DNA of 64,000 nucleotides from Sva-07 sp963716235 (lineage in GTDB: Bacteria > Actinomycetota > Acidimicrobiia > Acidimicrobiales > Ilumatobacteraceae): NCBI GenBank assembly GCA_963716235.1, contig CAVQTE010000029.1, positions 70,861 to 134,860 on the forward strand, given 5' to 3'. The notes below the pieces were generated by a model, which saw only the letters and a list, made by a program, of their open reading frames with translations, searched no databases and was not told the origin of the DNA. Shown in pieces: positions 28,046 to 37,946 of this stretch. The position numbers and the translations under genes were made by a program. Within the stretch, counting starts at the first letter, position 1. Each line of letters starts with the position of its first letter.

Positions 28046-29500
28046 CCGACCGGTGTCGCACTGCGCACCCGACCGAGCACGCGTGAGGCCTTGACCGACG
28101 CGCGGCACCCTGGGGCACCGCGGTACGTTCGGTTGCGCGCCACGCGGTGATCGTGTCGGCCGTCCCGTCGTCGATGGCGACGTACACGCGATAACGATCG
28201 CGATCGAGAAGTCGTCGCAGCCGTCGTGGCAGCGCCGACACCTCGACCGGACGGCGGGCGCGAAGCACGACGCCCGTTCGCTCGACGGTCGACACGAGAT
28301 CGACGATGCCGGCAATGACGAGCCAGAGCCCGACCAGGATCGGCAGGAACGACAGGATCGCCAGGGCCGTTGCCGCGTCGGCGATCAGCCAGTCCTGCTC
28401 CGACAGCTGCTCGTAGGCCCAGTCGAAGCCCTGCCCACGCGCCACGTCGTCGGACCAGACGCGTAGGCGCACTCCTGCCACGAACAGGACGAGACCGGCC
28501 ACCATCGCTGCGTACGGCGCCACGCCGAAGCCGAGGCGCGAGGGATACCTCACACGTACGAGCCTGGCGTGGCCACCGACGGAACTCCACGCCCGGAAGT
28601 GATCTTCGCGGGCGAGCGGCAGCTCGACTGCGGCTCCTTCGGCGACGCACATGGCTGTCGCGTAGGCGAGTCGTCGATCTCCGATCTGCTGCGCGCTGGG
28701 CGCCATGTCGCCGAATCCGGCCTGGTCCAGACGCTGGCGAACCGCCAGCCAGCGCTGTGTGGCGGCGACGCCCTCGTTGGTGTGGGTGTACAGCGGTGCA
28801 ACCAGGACGCGACCGATCCGAACGGACAACACGAGAAGTGCACCGACCAGCACCCACGCTCCGACTCGTCGTTCGACCGAATCGATGACTGCGACGTCGG
28901 CGCCCGTTCGCACACCGAGCAACCAGCACAGCGCTGCCAGCACAGCGAACGCAGTCGGCGCGGCGAGATCCACAGGTCGCCACCGGCGCGTGATCACGCC
29001 GGTGTCGCGTGCCTCGGCGGCCACCAATCCGGCAAAACGTCGCCACCACGAGCCGCGGATGTCGACAGCGAGATATCTCGCCGGGATCGCACGATCAGCG
29101 GTGAACCGCGCCATCACGTGCTGCAACACGAGTCGTTCGTGAGGCCGCAGCGAATCACCTTGGTACGCCTGAGCGGATGGACGGACCCACGCCAGTTCGT
29201 CGTCGTCATCGGGAGGAAGGACAGCGCAACCAACCCCGCGCGGCGAGGTCGATCACTGTGGCCCGCAACGCTGCAGCCGTGACCGTGGCGTCGTTCGCCA
29301 GCATGTTCACGACCGCCGGCGTGTCGAGCGCGGAGGCGTTCGACCGTCCTCGACGGAGCGGGACGGGGAGGGGCGACGCGTCGACTCCGCCAGGCCAGTG
29401 TGGCCAACCCGCCGATCGTGCACACTGCACCGAGCACCAACCAGCCCAACCGGAAGGCTGGGGCGAACGCATCGAGCCCCACCATCTCTGCGCCGGTCAT
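28027..29500 (-). CDS. DUF2207-like membrane protein (frame changes)
   Basis: About 485 residues. First helix FRLGWLVLGAVCTIGGLATL, a proline/arginine linker, a winged-helix-like segment (SALDTPAVVNMLANDATVTA, AALRATVIDLAARGWLR) typical of the cytoplasmic part of DUF2207 proteins, then helices at AFAVLAALCWLLGVR, WVLVGALLVLSVRIGRVLVA, MVAGLVLFVAGVRLRVW and LSFLPILVGLWLVIAGIVDL. The large N-terminal extracellular domain of full DUF2207 proteins is absent. Frame changes occur near 29380, 29230 and 28110. Function unknown; polytopic membrane protein. Confidence 0.65.
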
Positions 29501-29515
29501 CGGGTCATTGTGGCA

Positions 29516-30565
29516 TCACGTGGCGGCCGCGACGGGATCGTCCCCCGGCGTCGCCACGGCTGAGTCGTCTTCACGACGCACCCAGATGGTGCGTTGAGGG
29601 AACGGAATTTCGATTCCCGCGCCGTCGAGCGCCGCCTTGATCTCCTCGCGCAGAGCTCGCTGCAACGCCCATTGCCTGCCGGGCTGTGTCTTCACGGTGA
29701 CGCGAATCGTGATCCCGTCGATCCCGAGTGCTTCGACGCCGAGCAGTTGCGGCGGGTCGAGCACCGCGTCGACCCACTCGTCGCTGCCACACACGTTCGT
29801 GGCGCAATCGATGATCACCCGCCGCGCCGCCGCCAGATCACAGTCGTAGGCCACGTTGACATCGATCAGCGCAACGGACCACAGTTGCGACTGGTTCCCG
29901 ACCCGTTGGACCACGCCGTTCGGGACGTGCCAGACCGTGCCGTCGACCCCGCGGAGCACGGTCGTGCGCAACGAGATCTTCTCGACGGTGCCGCTCGCCT
30001 CGTCGAGATCGACGACGTCACCGATGCCGTACTGGTCCTCCAACAGCATGAACAGCCCGGCGATGCAGTCCTTGACCAGGCTCTGAGCACCGAAACCGAG
30101 CGCGACGCCCGCAATCCCGAGGCCGGCGATCAACGGGGCGAGGTTGACACCGAGTTCGCCGAGCGCGAGGACCAGGGCGATCGACCAGATGATGACCGTG
30201 CTCGTACTCCCGATGACGGCCGAGATCGAATTGACCCGCGCGTCGCGTCGCGGGTCGGCAACGCCGTCGATCCCCATCGGGGTCGCGACCAGCGCAGTGG
30301 CACGGCCGCCGAGCCTGGAGATGTGCCGCGACGCCGCCGTCCGGTCGGGAGCGACCATCCGGGCAACCACGTGGGCGAAGTAGCGCCGGCTCAGCACCGA
30401 TGCGATCCAGGCGACCAGAAGGATTGTTCCGACACTGACGACGGAGTCGACGAGCGGCGGTACGACCCGGTTGCCGTCGGTCACCTCGAACAACCGCTCG
30501 CAGATCCAGCCGGGGTTCGAGCCACACGCGTTGTCGAGATCGGTCTGGGCCAGCAACACCTGCAC
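29516..30565 (-). CDS. MscS-family mechanosensitive channel
   Basis: About 350 residues. The pore helix and upper beta domain are characteristic: GIAGVALGFGAQSLVKDCIA then GLFMLLEDQYGIGDVVDLDE, and TVEKISLRTTVLRGVDGTVW and HVPNGVVQRVGNQS. Two or three further helices precede it. Such channels release solutes on osmotic downshock. The start is unsure: a frame runs back to 30721, but this overlaps the divergent ugd gene; GTG at 30565 (VQVLLAQTDLDNACG) gives a sensible periplasmic N-terminus. Two Cys (CGSNPGWIC) there could form a disulfide. Confidence 0.85.
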   Translation of the reverse strand: MQVLLAQTDLDNACGSNPGWICERLFEVTDGNRVVPPLVDSVVSVGTILLVAWIASVLSRRYFAHVVARMVAPDRTAASRHISRLGGRATALVATPMGIDGVADPRRDARVNSISAVIGSTSTVIIWSIALVLALGELGVNLAPLIAGLGIAGVALGFGAQSLVKDCIAGLFMLLEDQYGIGDVVDLDEASGTVEKISLRTTVLRGVDGTVWHVPNGVVQRVGNQSQLWSVALIDVNVAYDCDLAAARRVIIDCATNVCGSDEWVDAVLDPPQLLGVEALGIDGITIRVTVKTQPGRQWALQRALREEIKAALDGAGIEIPFPQRTIWVRREDDSAVATPGDDPVAAAT

Positions 30566-30708
30566 GTTCTCGACGGTACCCAACGACGGGATGTCCGATC
30601 GGGGATGAGCGGTGTCAAGGTCGTCCGTCGACGGACCGATACTCTCCTGCAGAGGGTCGTGTCGGATATGACGTGCGGCCGCGAACCGACCAACGAGGAA
30701 CCGATCCC

Positions 30709-32028
30709 ATGAACGACACACCGATCCGACTCGCCGTGGTGGGCACGGGCTACGTGGGCCTGACCACGGGTGCCTGTTTCGCCCATCTCGGACACCACGT
30801 CGTGTGCGGCGACATCGACGAGCGCAAGGTCGACATGCTCAACTCCGGTCACATCCCGATCGTCGAGGAGGGGTTGGAGTCGATCGTCAATGCCGCCCGG
30901 GCGGCGGGCCGTTTGGAGTTCGTGCTCGGCGCCGAAACGGCTGTGCGTGACGCCGACATCGTGTTCCTCTGCGTCCCGACGCCCCAGGGCGACGATGGGA
31001 GCGCCGACCTGTCGTACATCGAGCAGGCAGCGGCGCAGATCGCGCCCGTACTGCGGCCGGGCGCTGTCGTCGTCAACAAGTCGACCGTGCCGGTCGGCTC
31101 GACGCTGGCGGTCGAGCGGGTGCTCCGGCGCGACGACGTGTACGTCGTGTCGAACCCGGAGTTCCTGCGCGAGGGCACTGCCGTCCACGACTTCCTGCAT
31201 CCCGACCGGGTGGTGATCGGCAGCGCCGACCGCGAAGCAGCCGAACGGGTCGCCGAGCTCTACGCGGGCATCGACACGCCGATCCACATCACCGATCCTG
31301 CCTCCGCCGAGACCATCAAGTACGCGGCGAATGGGTTCCTGGCGATGAAGATCAGCTTCGTCAATGCGGTGGCTGCAATGTGCGAAGCGGTCGGTGCCGA
31401 CGTCGCTGCCGTTGTCGAGGGCATCGGATCCGACAAGCGCATCGGTATGCAGTTCCTGCGCCCGGGGCCGGGGTGGGGTGGCAGTTGCTTCCCCAAGGAC
31501 TCGCGAGCGCTGGTGAAGATCGCCGAGGATCACGGCTACAACTTCACGATGATGCGGGGCGTCATCGACGTCAACGACGAGCAGCTGGAACGAATGGTGA
31601 CGAAGATCTCGGTGGCCGCCGGGCGCGGTGACTCCGACCTCTCGGGCGTCACGGTGGGGGCGCTCGGGCTCACCTTCAAGGCGGGAACGGACGACCTTCG
31701 TGAGTCGCCCGCCCTGGCGATCATCAGCGAGCTGCGAGCCCACGGCGCCGACGTGCGAGCGTTCGATCCGACAACCACCGGCCAGTTGACACCCCATCAG
31801 ACGATGGTCCTCGACGGCATCCAGATCGTGAGTGACCCGCTCGACGTCGCCGATGGCGCCGATGTGATCGCGGTGTTCACCGAGTGGCCCGACTTCGCCA
31901 AGATCGAGTTGACACAGCTCGCGGCTCGGGCCCGGCCGGGCACCACCATCGTCGACACACGCAACCTGTTCGAGCCGGACATGGTTCGCGAAGCCGGGTT
32001 CGGCTACGACGGCGTGGGTCGGCGCTGA
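30709..32028 (+). CDS. ugd: UDP-glucose 6-dehydrogenase
   Basis: 439 residues, intact. NAD motif GTGYVGLTTGACFAHLGH at the N-terminus, NKSTVPVGST, and the catalytic Cys260 in GWGGSCFPKDSRAL. It oxidises UDP-glucose to UDP-glucuronate in two NAD-dependent steps. ATG at 30709 with a GAGGA ribosome site 9 nt upstream. Its stop TGA shares its last base with the ATG of the next gene, so the two enzymes are translationally coupled; together they make UDP-xylose for exopolysaccharide or cell-surface glycans. Confidence 0.93.
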   Translation: MNDTPIRLAVVGTGYVGLTTGACFAHLGHHVVCGDIDERKVDMLNSGHIPIVEEGLESIVNAARAAGRLEFVLGAETAVRDADIVFLCVPTPQGDDGSADLSYIEQAAAQIAPVLRPGAVVVNKSTVPVGSTLAVERVLRRDDVYVVSNPEFLREGTAVHDFLHPDRVVIGSADREAAERVAELYAGIDTPIHITDPASAETIKYAANGFLAMKISFVNAVAAMCEAVGADVAAVVEGIGSDKRIGMQFLRPGPGWGGSCFPKDSRALVKIAEDHGYNFTMMRGVIDVNDEQLERMVTKISVAAGRGDSDLSGVTVGALGLTFKAGTDDLRESPALAIISELRAHGADVRAFDPTTTGQLTPHQTMVLDGIQIVSDPLDVADGADVIAVFTEWPDFAKIELTQLAARARPGTTIVDTRNLFEPDMVREAGFGYDGVGRR

Positions 32029-32975
32029 TGCGCGTCGTCGTTGCCGGCGGTGCCGGCTTTCTCGGATCACATGTGTGTGATGCCCTGCTCGAACGCGGCG
32101 ACCGGGTGGTGTGTCTGGACAACTTCGTCACCGGCAGAGCACTCAACGTCGCTCACCTGGTGGGTCGAGGCGACTTCGAACTGGTCGAACACGACGTCAT
32201 CCGACCGTTCGACGTCGATCTGGTCGGCCCGATCGATGCAGTGATGAACCTGGCGAGCCCCGCATCGCCCAAGGACTACCTCTCTTTGCCGATCGAGACG
32301 CTCGACGTGGGCAGCATCGGGACACGATGCTTGCTCGAACTCGCCAGGCGCCATGACGCCAGGTTCTTCATGGCATCGACAAGCGAGGTGTACGGCGATC
32401 CGCTCGTGCATCCGCAGACCGAGGAGTACTGGGGTCACGTGAACCCCATCGGCGAGCGCAGCGTGTACGACGAAGCGAAGCGGTTCTCCGAGGCGCTCAC
32501 CGCGGCGTACCGGCGTACCCATGGGCTCGACACCCGGCTCGTACGGATCTTCAACACCTACGGGCCGAGGATGCAGGTCGACGACGGACGGGTGGTGTCG
32601 AACTTCATCGTGCAGGCGCTGCGCGGCGAGCCGCTCACGATCTACGGCGACGGGAGCCAGACGCGCAGCTTCTGCTACGTCGCCGACGAGGTCAGGGGCT
32701 TCCTGGCGCTGCTCGACAGCGACGAGCCCGGCCCCGTGAACATCGGCAACCCCGTCGAGTTCACGATGCTCGAACTCGCCGACCTCGTCGTCGAACTCAC
32801 CGGGTCGACCGGCGGACTCGAACATCGTCCGCTGCCGAGCGATGACCCGCGCCAACGCCGTCCCGACATCACGCTGGCGAAGGATCGGCTCGGATGGGAG
32901 CCGGACGTCGACCTTCGAGCCGGCCTCGAATTGACGATTCCGTACTTCGCCGGCCAGCTCGCGACATCGAGCTGA
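32028..32975 (+). CDS. uxs: UDP-glucuronate decarboxylase (UDP-xylose synthase)
   Basis: 315 residues, intact extended SDR. GGAGFLGSHVCDALLERG for NAD, the family hallmark NLASPASPKDYLSLPIETL, the catalytic pair Y147xxxK151 (SVYDEAKRF) and RIFNTYGPRMQVDDGRVVSN. This set distinguishes UDP-glucuronate decarboxylases from simple epimerases. It uses the product of the preceding ugd gene. ATG overlaps the ugd stop by 1 nt. Confidence 0.9.
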   Translation: MRVVVAGGAGFLGSHVCDALLERGDRVVCLDNFVTGRALNVAHLVGRGDFELVEHDVIRPFDVDLVGPIDAVMNLASPASPKDYLSLPIETLDVGSIGTRCLLELARRHDARFFMASTSEVYGDPLVHPQTEEYWGHVNPIGERSVYDEAKRFSEALTAAYRRTHGLDTRLVRIFNTYGPRMQVDDGRVVSNFIVQALRGEPLTIYGDGSQTRSFCYVADEVRGFLALLDSDEPGPVNIGNPVEFTMLELADLVVELTGSTGGLEHRPLPSDDPRQRRPDITLAKDRLGWEPDVDLRAGLELTIPYFAGQLATSS

Positions 32976-33015
32976 GCGCGCCCCGCGGGTGCCGGACACC
33001 TCGGAGGCAGCGGCC

Positions 33016-33021
33016 TACACT
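33016..33021 (+). promoter_or_regulatory. -10-like TACACT of a leaderless start (ClC)
   Basis: TACACT ends 8 nt before the GTG at 33030, without a ribosome site in between. It gives the ClC/carboxyltransferase pair its own promoter after the ugd-uxs operon. Confidence 0.45.
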
Positions 33022-33029
33022 GAGCCGTC

Positions 33030-34334
33030 GTGTCGGTTCGGACGAGGATGTCGGGTTGGCGTCCGTCGTCGTTCGACATCCGAACCGAAGAGTTCCGCGA
33101 CCTCGTGCGCCGCTCGCGAGAGGTGGTGCTGTTGGCGGCGATCACGGGGTCGATCACCGGAGTCGTCGTTCGATTCTTCGAGTACGTGGTCGCCGAGGTC
33201 ACGTTCGAGTACATCGTCCGAGGTCCGCTCTGGATGGGTGCCGTCGCGCCGGGCATCGGCCTCGCGTTGTCTGCGATCCTCCTGCGCACGCTGGGCAACG
33301 GGGCGTCGTCGGCCACGTCGGACGAGTATCTTCGTGCCTTCCACGATTCGGAGTACCCGCTGCGGCCGAGAGCATTCATGGGCCGGATGGCGGCCGCGGT
33401 CACCACGCTCGGCCTCGGAGCTCCGATGGGCCTCGAAGGTCCGTCGATGTACGGCGGGTCCGCTCTGGGCGCCATGATCCAGCGCCGCCTGCCGGCGGCA
33501 TTTCGCGGCGCCGACCACCGGACGTTGCTGGTCGCCGGAGCGGCCGCGGGTGTCGCCGCGATCTTCAAGGCGCCGGCAACCGGGGCGATCTTCGCACTGG
33601 AGGTGCCCTTCCGGGATCAGATGGCGCGCCGCATGCTCCTGCCGGCACTCGTTGCGAGCGCGTCCGGTTACCTCGTGTTCGTCGCGCTCAGCAACGTGCG
33701 CCCGATCTTCACCTTCGAATCCGACGGTGGCGCGGTGTTCGAGTACAAGGATCTGGCCGGCGCGATTCTCATCGGGATCTGTTGTGCTGTCGGTGCGCGG
33801 GCGTTCTCGTGGCTGATCCGCTACGCGAAGGGCTTCACCCTGCGTCCGATCGGCGTTCGCGTGGGTCTCGCGAGTCTGGTCCTCGTCGTGTTGTTCGTGA
33901 TCTGCCGGGGGTTGACCGGAGAGAGCCTGACCATCGGCTCGGGGTACGGAGTGATCGTCTGGTTGTCGCAGGAGCACACCCTGTGGTTGCTCGCCGCGGT
34001 GCTCGTACTGCGTTGTCTGGCAACGGCCACCGCAGTGGCCGGTGGCGGCGTGGGCGGTGTGTTCATCCCGCTCGTGGTGGCCGGCGCCATCGTTGGTCGG
34101 GGCGTCGGCGACATCGTCAATCCGCTCGATCCCACGCTCTATGTTCTGCTGGGTATGGCAGCGTTTCTCGGCGCGGGCTACCGGGTCCCCCTGGCTGCGG
34201 TCATGTTCGTCGCAGAGACCACGGGACAGCCAGGGTTCATCGTGCCGTCGCTGTTCGCCGCGGTCGCCGCGGAGCTGGTGATGGGTCGGCAGTCGATCAC
34301 GACGTTCCAGCGGTCGCCCGAGGAAACGAGTTGA
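33030..34334 (+). CDS. ClC-family chloride channel/antiporter
   Basis: 434 residues, intact, about ten membrane helices. Selectivity-filter motifs: GLEGPSMYGGSALG (GxEGP, with the gating Glu), AAGVAAIFKAPATGAIFALE and GGGVGGVFIPLVVAGAIVG. The N-terminal GSGIP Ser loop is not evident (GSITGVVVRFFEY), so ion preference may differ. No C-terminal CBS domains. GTG at 33030 (leaderless) or ATG at 33048. Only 1 nt separates its stop from the next gene, an unexpected pairing of ion transport and carboxyltransferase. Confidence 0.87.
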   Translation: MSVRTRMSGWRPSSFDIRTEEFRDLVRRSREVVLLAAITGSITGVVVRFFEYVVAEVTFEYIVRGPLWMGAVAPGIGLALSAILLRTLGNGASSATSDEYLRAFHDSEYPLRPRAFMGRMAAAVTTLGLGAPMGLEGPSMYGGSALGAMIQRRLPAAFRGADHRTLLVAGAAAGVAAIFKAPATGAIFALEVPFRDQMARRMLLPALVASASGYLVFVALSNVRPIFTFESDGGAVFEYKDLAGAILIGICCAVGARAFSWLIRYAKGFTLRPIGVRVGLASLVLVVLFVICRGLTGESLTIGSGYGVIVWLSQEHTLWLLAAVLVLRCLATATAVAGGGVGGVFIPLVVAGAIVGRGVGDIVNPLDPTLYVLLGMAAFLGAGYRVPLAAVMFVAETTGQPGFIVPSLFAAVAAELVMGRQSITTFQRSPEETS

Positions 34335-34335
34335 C

Positions 34336-36192
34336 GTGACAGTTGCGGTGAAGTCGGAACTACAGGGCACGATCGTCGGCGTGTTCGTCGAGGCGGGAGC
34401 TCCGGTTCGTCTCGGCCAGGTACTGGCTCTGGTCGAGTCGATGAAGATGCACCACGAGATCACCGCCTCGGTTGCGGGGCTGGTGGAGTCGGTGGCCATC
34501 GCGGACGGCGACACCGTTGCCGCGGGTCAGAACTTGCTCTTTCTCCTCGAAGGAGCAGCGCCGGACGGCGACACCGGCGTGCCGGCGCCGGTGCCGGCCG
34601 GTCCCGTCGGGCTCGATCGTGACGATCTCCGTGAAGTCCTCGATCGGCATGCGCGGGGCCTCGACGAGCAGCGACCCGACGCGGTTGCGCGCCGTCGGGC
34701 GCGCGGTCACCGCACGGCCCGGGAGAACATCGCCGATCTGGTGGCCGGCGGCTCGTTCGTCGAGTACGGCCCACTCGTCATCGCCGCGCAGCGTCGACGC
34801 CGTTCGGTGGAGGACCTCATCGCATCGACACCGGCCGACGGCCTCGTCGGCGGTATCGGCGATGTCAATGCCGACCTGTTCGGTGACGCTGCACGCAGCA
34901 CCAAGTGCGTTGCCGTTTCCTACGACTACACGGTGCTCGCCGGCACGCAGGGGACGCAGAACCATCGCAAGAAGGACCGGTTGTTCGAGGTCGCCGAGCA
35001 GTTGCGGATCCCGATCGTGTTCTTCACCGAGGGCGGCGGCGGTCGACCGGGTGACACGGACGGGCTCGGCGTCAGTGGGCTCGACTGCCTCGCCTTCCGT
35101 TGGTTCGCCGAGTTGTCGGGGACCGTTCCCCTCGTCGGGATCGCGTCCGGCTACTGCTTCGCCGGCAACGCGGCGATCCTCGGCTGTTGCGACGTCGTGA
35201 TCGCCACTGAGGATTCGAACATCGGGATGGGTGGCCCGGCGATGATCGAGGGCGGCGGGCTCGGCGTGTTCGAACCAGCGGCGATCGGGCCGATCGACGT
35301 ACAGCGCGCCAACGGAGTGGTCGACGTCGTCGTCGCCGACGAGGCCGAAGCGGTACAGGTCGCCAAGCAGTACCTGTCGTACTTCCAGGGGCGAACGACC
35401 GGCTGGGAGTCGCCGGACCAGACGTTGCTGCGCGATGTCGTGCCGATCGATCGGCTCAGGGCGTACGACATCCGTACGGCGATCGAGGGGCTCTTCGATG
35501 TCGGTTCGGTGCTCGAGCTCCGTCGTGATTTCGGCGTCGGGATGGTGACGGCGCTGGCGCGCATCGAAGGGCGCCCGATCGGTGTGGTCGCGAACAACCC
35601 CTCGCACCTCGCCGGTGCGATCGACTCCGACGGCGCCGACAAAGCAGCCCGCTTCATGCAGCTCTGCGACTGCTTCGGCCTTCCGATCGTCACGCTCGTC
35701 GACACGCCGGGAATGATGGTCGGCCCCGATGTGGAGGCCACGGCGCTCGTTCGTCATTGCAGCCGGCTGTTCGTCACCGGGGCCAACCTCTCGGTGCCGA
35801 TGGTGTCGGTGGTGACCCGCAAGTCGTACGGGCTCGGTGCTCAGGCGATGATGGGTGGTACCACCAAGGCACCGCTGGCATGCCTCGCATGGCCCACGGG
35901 CGAGTTCGGTGGCATGGGCCTCGAAGGTGCTGTTCGTCTCGGCTACCGCAAGGAACTCGAAGCGGTGACCGACGATGCGGAGCGTGACGTGCTGTTCCGC
36001 GAGATGGTCGACCGGCTGTACGAGCATGGCAAGGCCGTCAGCGTCGCGACCCACTTCGAGATCGACGACGTCATCGATCCCGCCGACACCCGCCGGTGGA
36101 TCGCAACCCTCTTCGACGCCTCCCCGGAGACCCATCGAGCAGCGATCGATCCACTCGCTGCGCCCCGCCGCCCCAACATCGACACCTGGTGA
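34336..36192 (+). CDS. Acyl-CoA carboxyltransferase with N-terminal biotin domain
   Basis: 618 residues, intact. Residues 1-72 are a biotinyl domain with the lysine of ESMKMHH at position 37; an Ala/Pro linker (GAAPDGDTGVPAPVPAGPVG) follows; then both halves of a carboxyltransferase (FFTEGGGGRPGDTDG, GYCFAGNAAILGCCDVVIAT, NNPSHLAGAIDSDGADKAAR, LVDTPGMMVGPDVEATA). Usually the biotin domain is on the alpha subunit next to biotin carboxylase; here it leads the carboxyltransferase and no carboxylase gene is adjacent. It may take carboxybiotin from a trans-acting biotin carboxylase, or act as a decarboxylase-like transcarboxylase. GTG start 1 nt after the ClC stop. Confidence 0.87.
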   Translation: MTVAVKSELQGTIVGVFVEAGAPVRLGQVLALVESMKMHHEITASVAGLVESVAIADGDTVAAGQNLLFLLEGAAPDGDTGVPAPVPAGPVGLDRDDLREVLDRHARGLDEQRPDAVARRRARGHRTARENIADLVAGGSFVEYGPLVIAAQRRRRSVEDLIASTPADGLVGGIGDVNADLFGDAARSTKCVAVSYDYTVLAGTQGTQNHRKKDRLFEVAEQLRIPIVFFTEGGGGRPGDTDGLGVSGLDCLAFRWFAELSGTVPLVGIASGYCFAGNAAILGCCDVVIATEDSNIGMGGPAMIEGGGLGVFEPAAIGPIDVQRANGVVDVVVADEAEAVQVAKQYLSYFQGRTTGWESPDQTLLRDVVPIDRLRAYDIRTAIEGLFDVGSVLELRRDFGVGMVTALARIEGRPIGVVANNPSHLAGAIDSDGADKAARFMQLCDCFGLPIVTLVDTPGMMVGPDVEATALVRHCSRLFVTGANLSVPMVSVVTRKSYGLGAQAMMGGTTKAPLACLAWPTGEFGGMGLEGAVRLGYRKELEAVTDDAERDVLFREMVDRLYEHGKAVSVATHFEIDDVIDPADTRRWIATLFDASPETHRAAIDPLAAPRRPNIDTW

Positions 36193-36196
36193 AGAA

Positions 36197-37192
36197 TCAG
36201 GCGCCGCAGCCGGCGGCGAGGACCTCGGTGAGTTCGGTGCCGTCGTATTGGAAGACGATCACTGACGAGCCCTCGTAGTACCACGCGTGAATGGCGACCT
36301 CCATGATCGCGTCGCCGTTGTAGTCGGCGACATCGAGGATCCGGAAGCGCTCGATCAGCGGGAGATCGTCCGGGCCGAGATTCTCGTCGACGAACGATTG
36401 CAGGACGGTCGATGACTCGCGGGTCGTGGCGTCGACGAGCAGGACCGACGCAAGGTCGCCGGGGGCGCCGCGAATCGAATCCGCCTGCACGTATTCGAAC
36501 ACCACGAGCGCCTCGTCGTCGCCATCGCCGTCGAGATCGGTCACCACGAGTTGGTCGACGGCGCCGAGCGACGCGTCGACGGGATCCCCGTTGAACGCAT
36601 CGGCGCCGAGGGCCTCGTACGTGGCCGGCCCACGCCCCGTGACGGCGAGCGGGCGAGGGGTCAGATCCCAGTTCGGCGTCGGAAGAGCGACGGCGCCATA
36701 GCCGAACCCGGGCGGATCGGGAGGCGGAATCGTGACGTCGACGGTCGGGCCGATGCGCCCGTCGGGGCAGGCTTCGGTCGACTCACCGAGCTGTCCGGTC
36801 GCGTTCGGACCGAGATTCGAGACGGTGACAGCCGTGCCCGGGCCGATCGACGGTGCCACCGGGTCGCCGTTGGCGTCGACGGCTTCGGCCCACTGGTCGA
36901 ACTCCCATGAGCCGAGCGACAGCCAGCCGCCACCGGAGCCGCCGACCAGGAGCGGCACGAGTGCGTCGGTCGGAGCGCTCGGCCCTGTCGTCGTGTCGGG
37001 TGCGGTCGTCGCGTCGGCCGTCGTGGCCATGGTGTCGGCCGTCGTGGTGGTGGTGGCAGCCGTCGTCGAGGTGACCGGCAGTGTCGTCGAGGTGGTCGAG
37101 GTCAGCGTGGGGCCGGGGTTCGACGACTGCTCGGTCGTGCACGCGACGACCACGACGCCGAGTGCGAGCACCAGGAGCCCCCGACGGATCAT
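36197..37192 (-). CDS. Lipoprotein with Thr-rich stalk and VCBS-like domain
   Basis: 331 residues. Lipoprotein signal MIRRGLLVLALGVVVVACTT with the lipobox Cys at 18, a 50-residue Thr/Ser/Ala stalk, then a beta-rich domain with LVVTDLDGDGDDEALVVFEY, a calcium-type DxDxDG loop as in VCBS/FG-GAP repeats, and a second similar loop DVADYNGDAIMEVAI. Probably exposed on the outer face of the membrane. The ATG overlaps the stop of the upstream metallo-hydrolase (ATGA), so the two are coupled. Role unknown. Confidence 0.75.
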   Translation of the reverse strand: MIRRGLLVLALGVVVVACTTEQSSNPGPTLTSTTSTTLPVTSTTAATTTTTADTMATTADATTAPDTTTGPSAPTDALVPLLVGGSGGGWLSLGSWEFDQWAEAVDANGDPVAPSIGPGTAVTVSNLGPNATGQLGESTEACPDGRIGPTVDVTIPPPDPPGFGYGAVALPTPNWDLTPRPLAVTGRGPATYEALGADAFNGDPVDASLGAVDQLVVTDLDGDGDDEALVVFEYVQADSIRGAPGDLASVLLVDATTRESSTVLQSFVDENLGPDDLPLIERFRILDVADYNGDAIMEVAIHAWYYEGSSVIVFQYDGTELTEVLAAGCGA

Positions 37193-37941
37193 CGGCTGGT
37201 CACCGTGAACGAGTCGCCGGGCTCGACCAGGCCGAGGCGGTGGAGTTCGTCGATGGCGTCGAGTTCCGTGCGCAACTCGGTCGGCGGCGTGTCGAACCAG
37301 CGGGGGAGACGTCGGCGCCCATCCTCTGGAGCGTAGGTCCCCCAGTGGATCGGCACGAGCAGCTCGGGTTTGATCAGGCCGGTGGCGGCCGCGGCGCGTT
37401 GCGGGTTCAGGTGGCCTTCGCCGAGGGTCGAACCCCAGCCCCAGATCGGCAGCAGCGCCACGTCGATGTCGCCGAAGGCGGCCATCTCGTCGAAGAGGTC
37501 GGTGTCGCCGGGGAAGTAGATGCGACGTCCGGCGCCGTTGACGATGAAGCCAACCGGATCGGCGCTCACGCGCGAGTGCGGGCCGCGGCCGCGCTTGTGC
37601 ACTGCCGGCACCACCTCGACGACCACGGGCCCTGCGTCGATCCGATCGCCGACCACGATCTCGGTGACATCGGCGAAGCCCGCCTTGCGCAGCAGCTTCG
37701 CCGAGCCCATCGGCGTGAGCACGCGGGCGGACGGCCGCAGCCGCTTGAGTGAGGGCAGGTGAAGGTGGTCGACGTGGACGTGCGACAGGAGCACGAGATC
37801 GACGTCGAAGGTCTCGTCGACCGGATCGGGACGCCGTCGCCGGAGATGAGCCACTCGTCTGGTGAGCAACGGGTCGGTCAACACCCGGTAGCCGTCGACG
37901 TCGATCAACGTCGTGGCGTGGCCGACCCAGGTGAGTTCCAT
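37189..37941 (-). CDS. Metallo-beta-lactamase-fold hydrolase (UlaG-like)
   Basis: 250 residues. WVGHATTLIDVDGYRVLTDP at the start, zinc motif HVHVDHLHLPS (HxHxDH), second ligands in VPAVHKRG and FPGDTDLFDE, and IHWGTYAPE. This is the UlaG/YcjZ-like branch, often phosphodiesterases or lactonases, including N-acyl-phosphatidylethanolamine phospholipase D relatives. The ATG at 37941 lies 5 nt after the membrane phosphodiesterase stop, so the genes 40103-36197 form one operon. Substrate may be a lipid or phosphodiester, inferred from the neighbour. Confidence 0.85.
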   Translation of the reverse strand: MELTWVGHATTLIDVDGYRVLTDPLLTRRVAHLRRRRPDPVDETFDVDLVLLSHVHVDHLHLPSLKRLRPSARVLTPMGSAKLLRKAGFADVTEIVVGDRIDAGPVVVEVVPAVHKRGRGPHSRVSADPVGFIVNGAGRRIYFPGDTDLFDEMAAFGDIDVALLPIWGWGSTLGEGHLNPQRAAAATGLIKPELLVPIHWGTYAPEDGRRRLPRWFDTPPTELRTELDAIDELHRLGLVEPGDSFTVTSR

Positions 37942-37946
37942 CCGGC

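Noticed and set aside
36900..37140. Low-complexity Thr repeat as a possible independent repeat element
   Set aside because: It encodes the Thr/Ser stalk of the lipoprotein at 36197-37192, a normal feature of surface lipoproteins.
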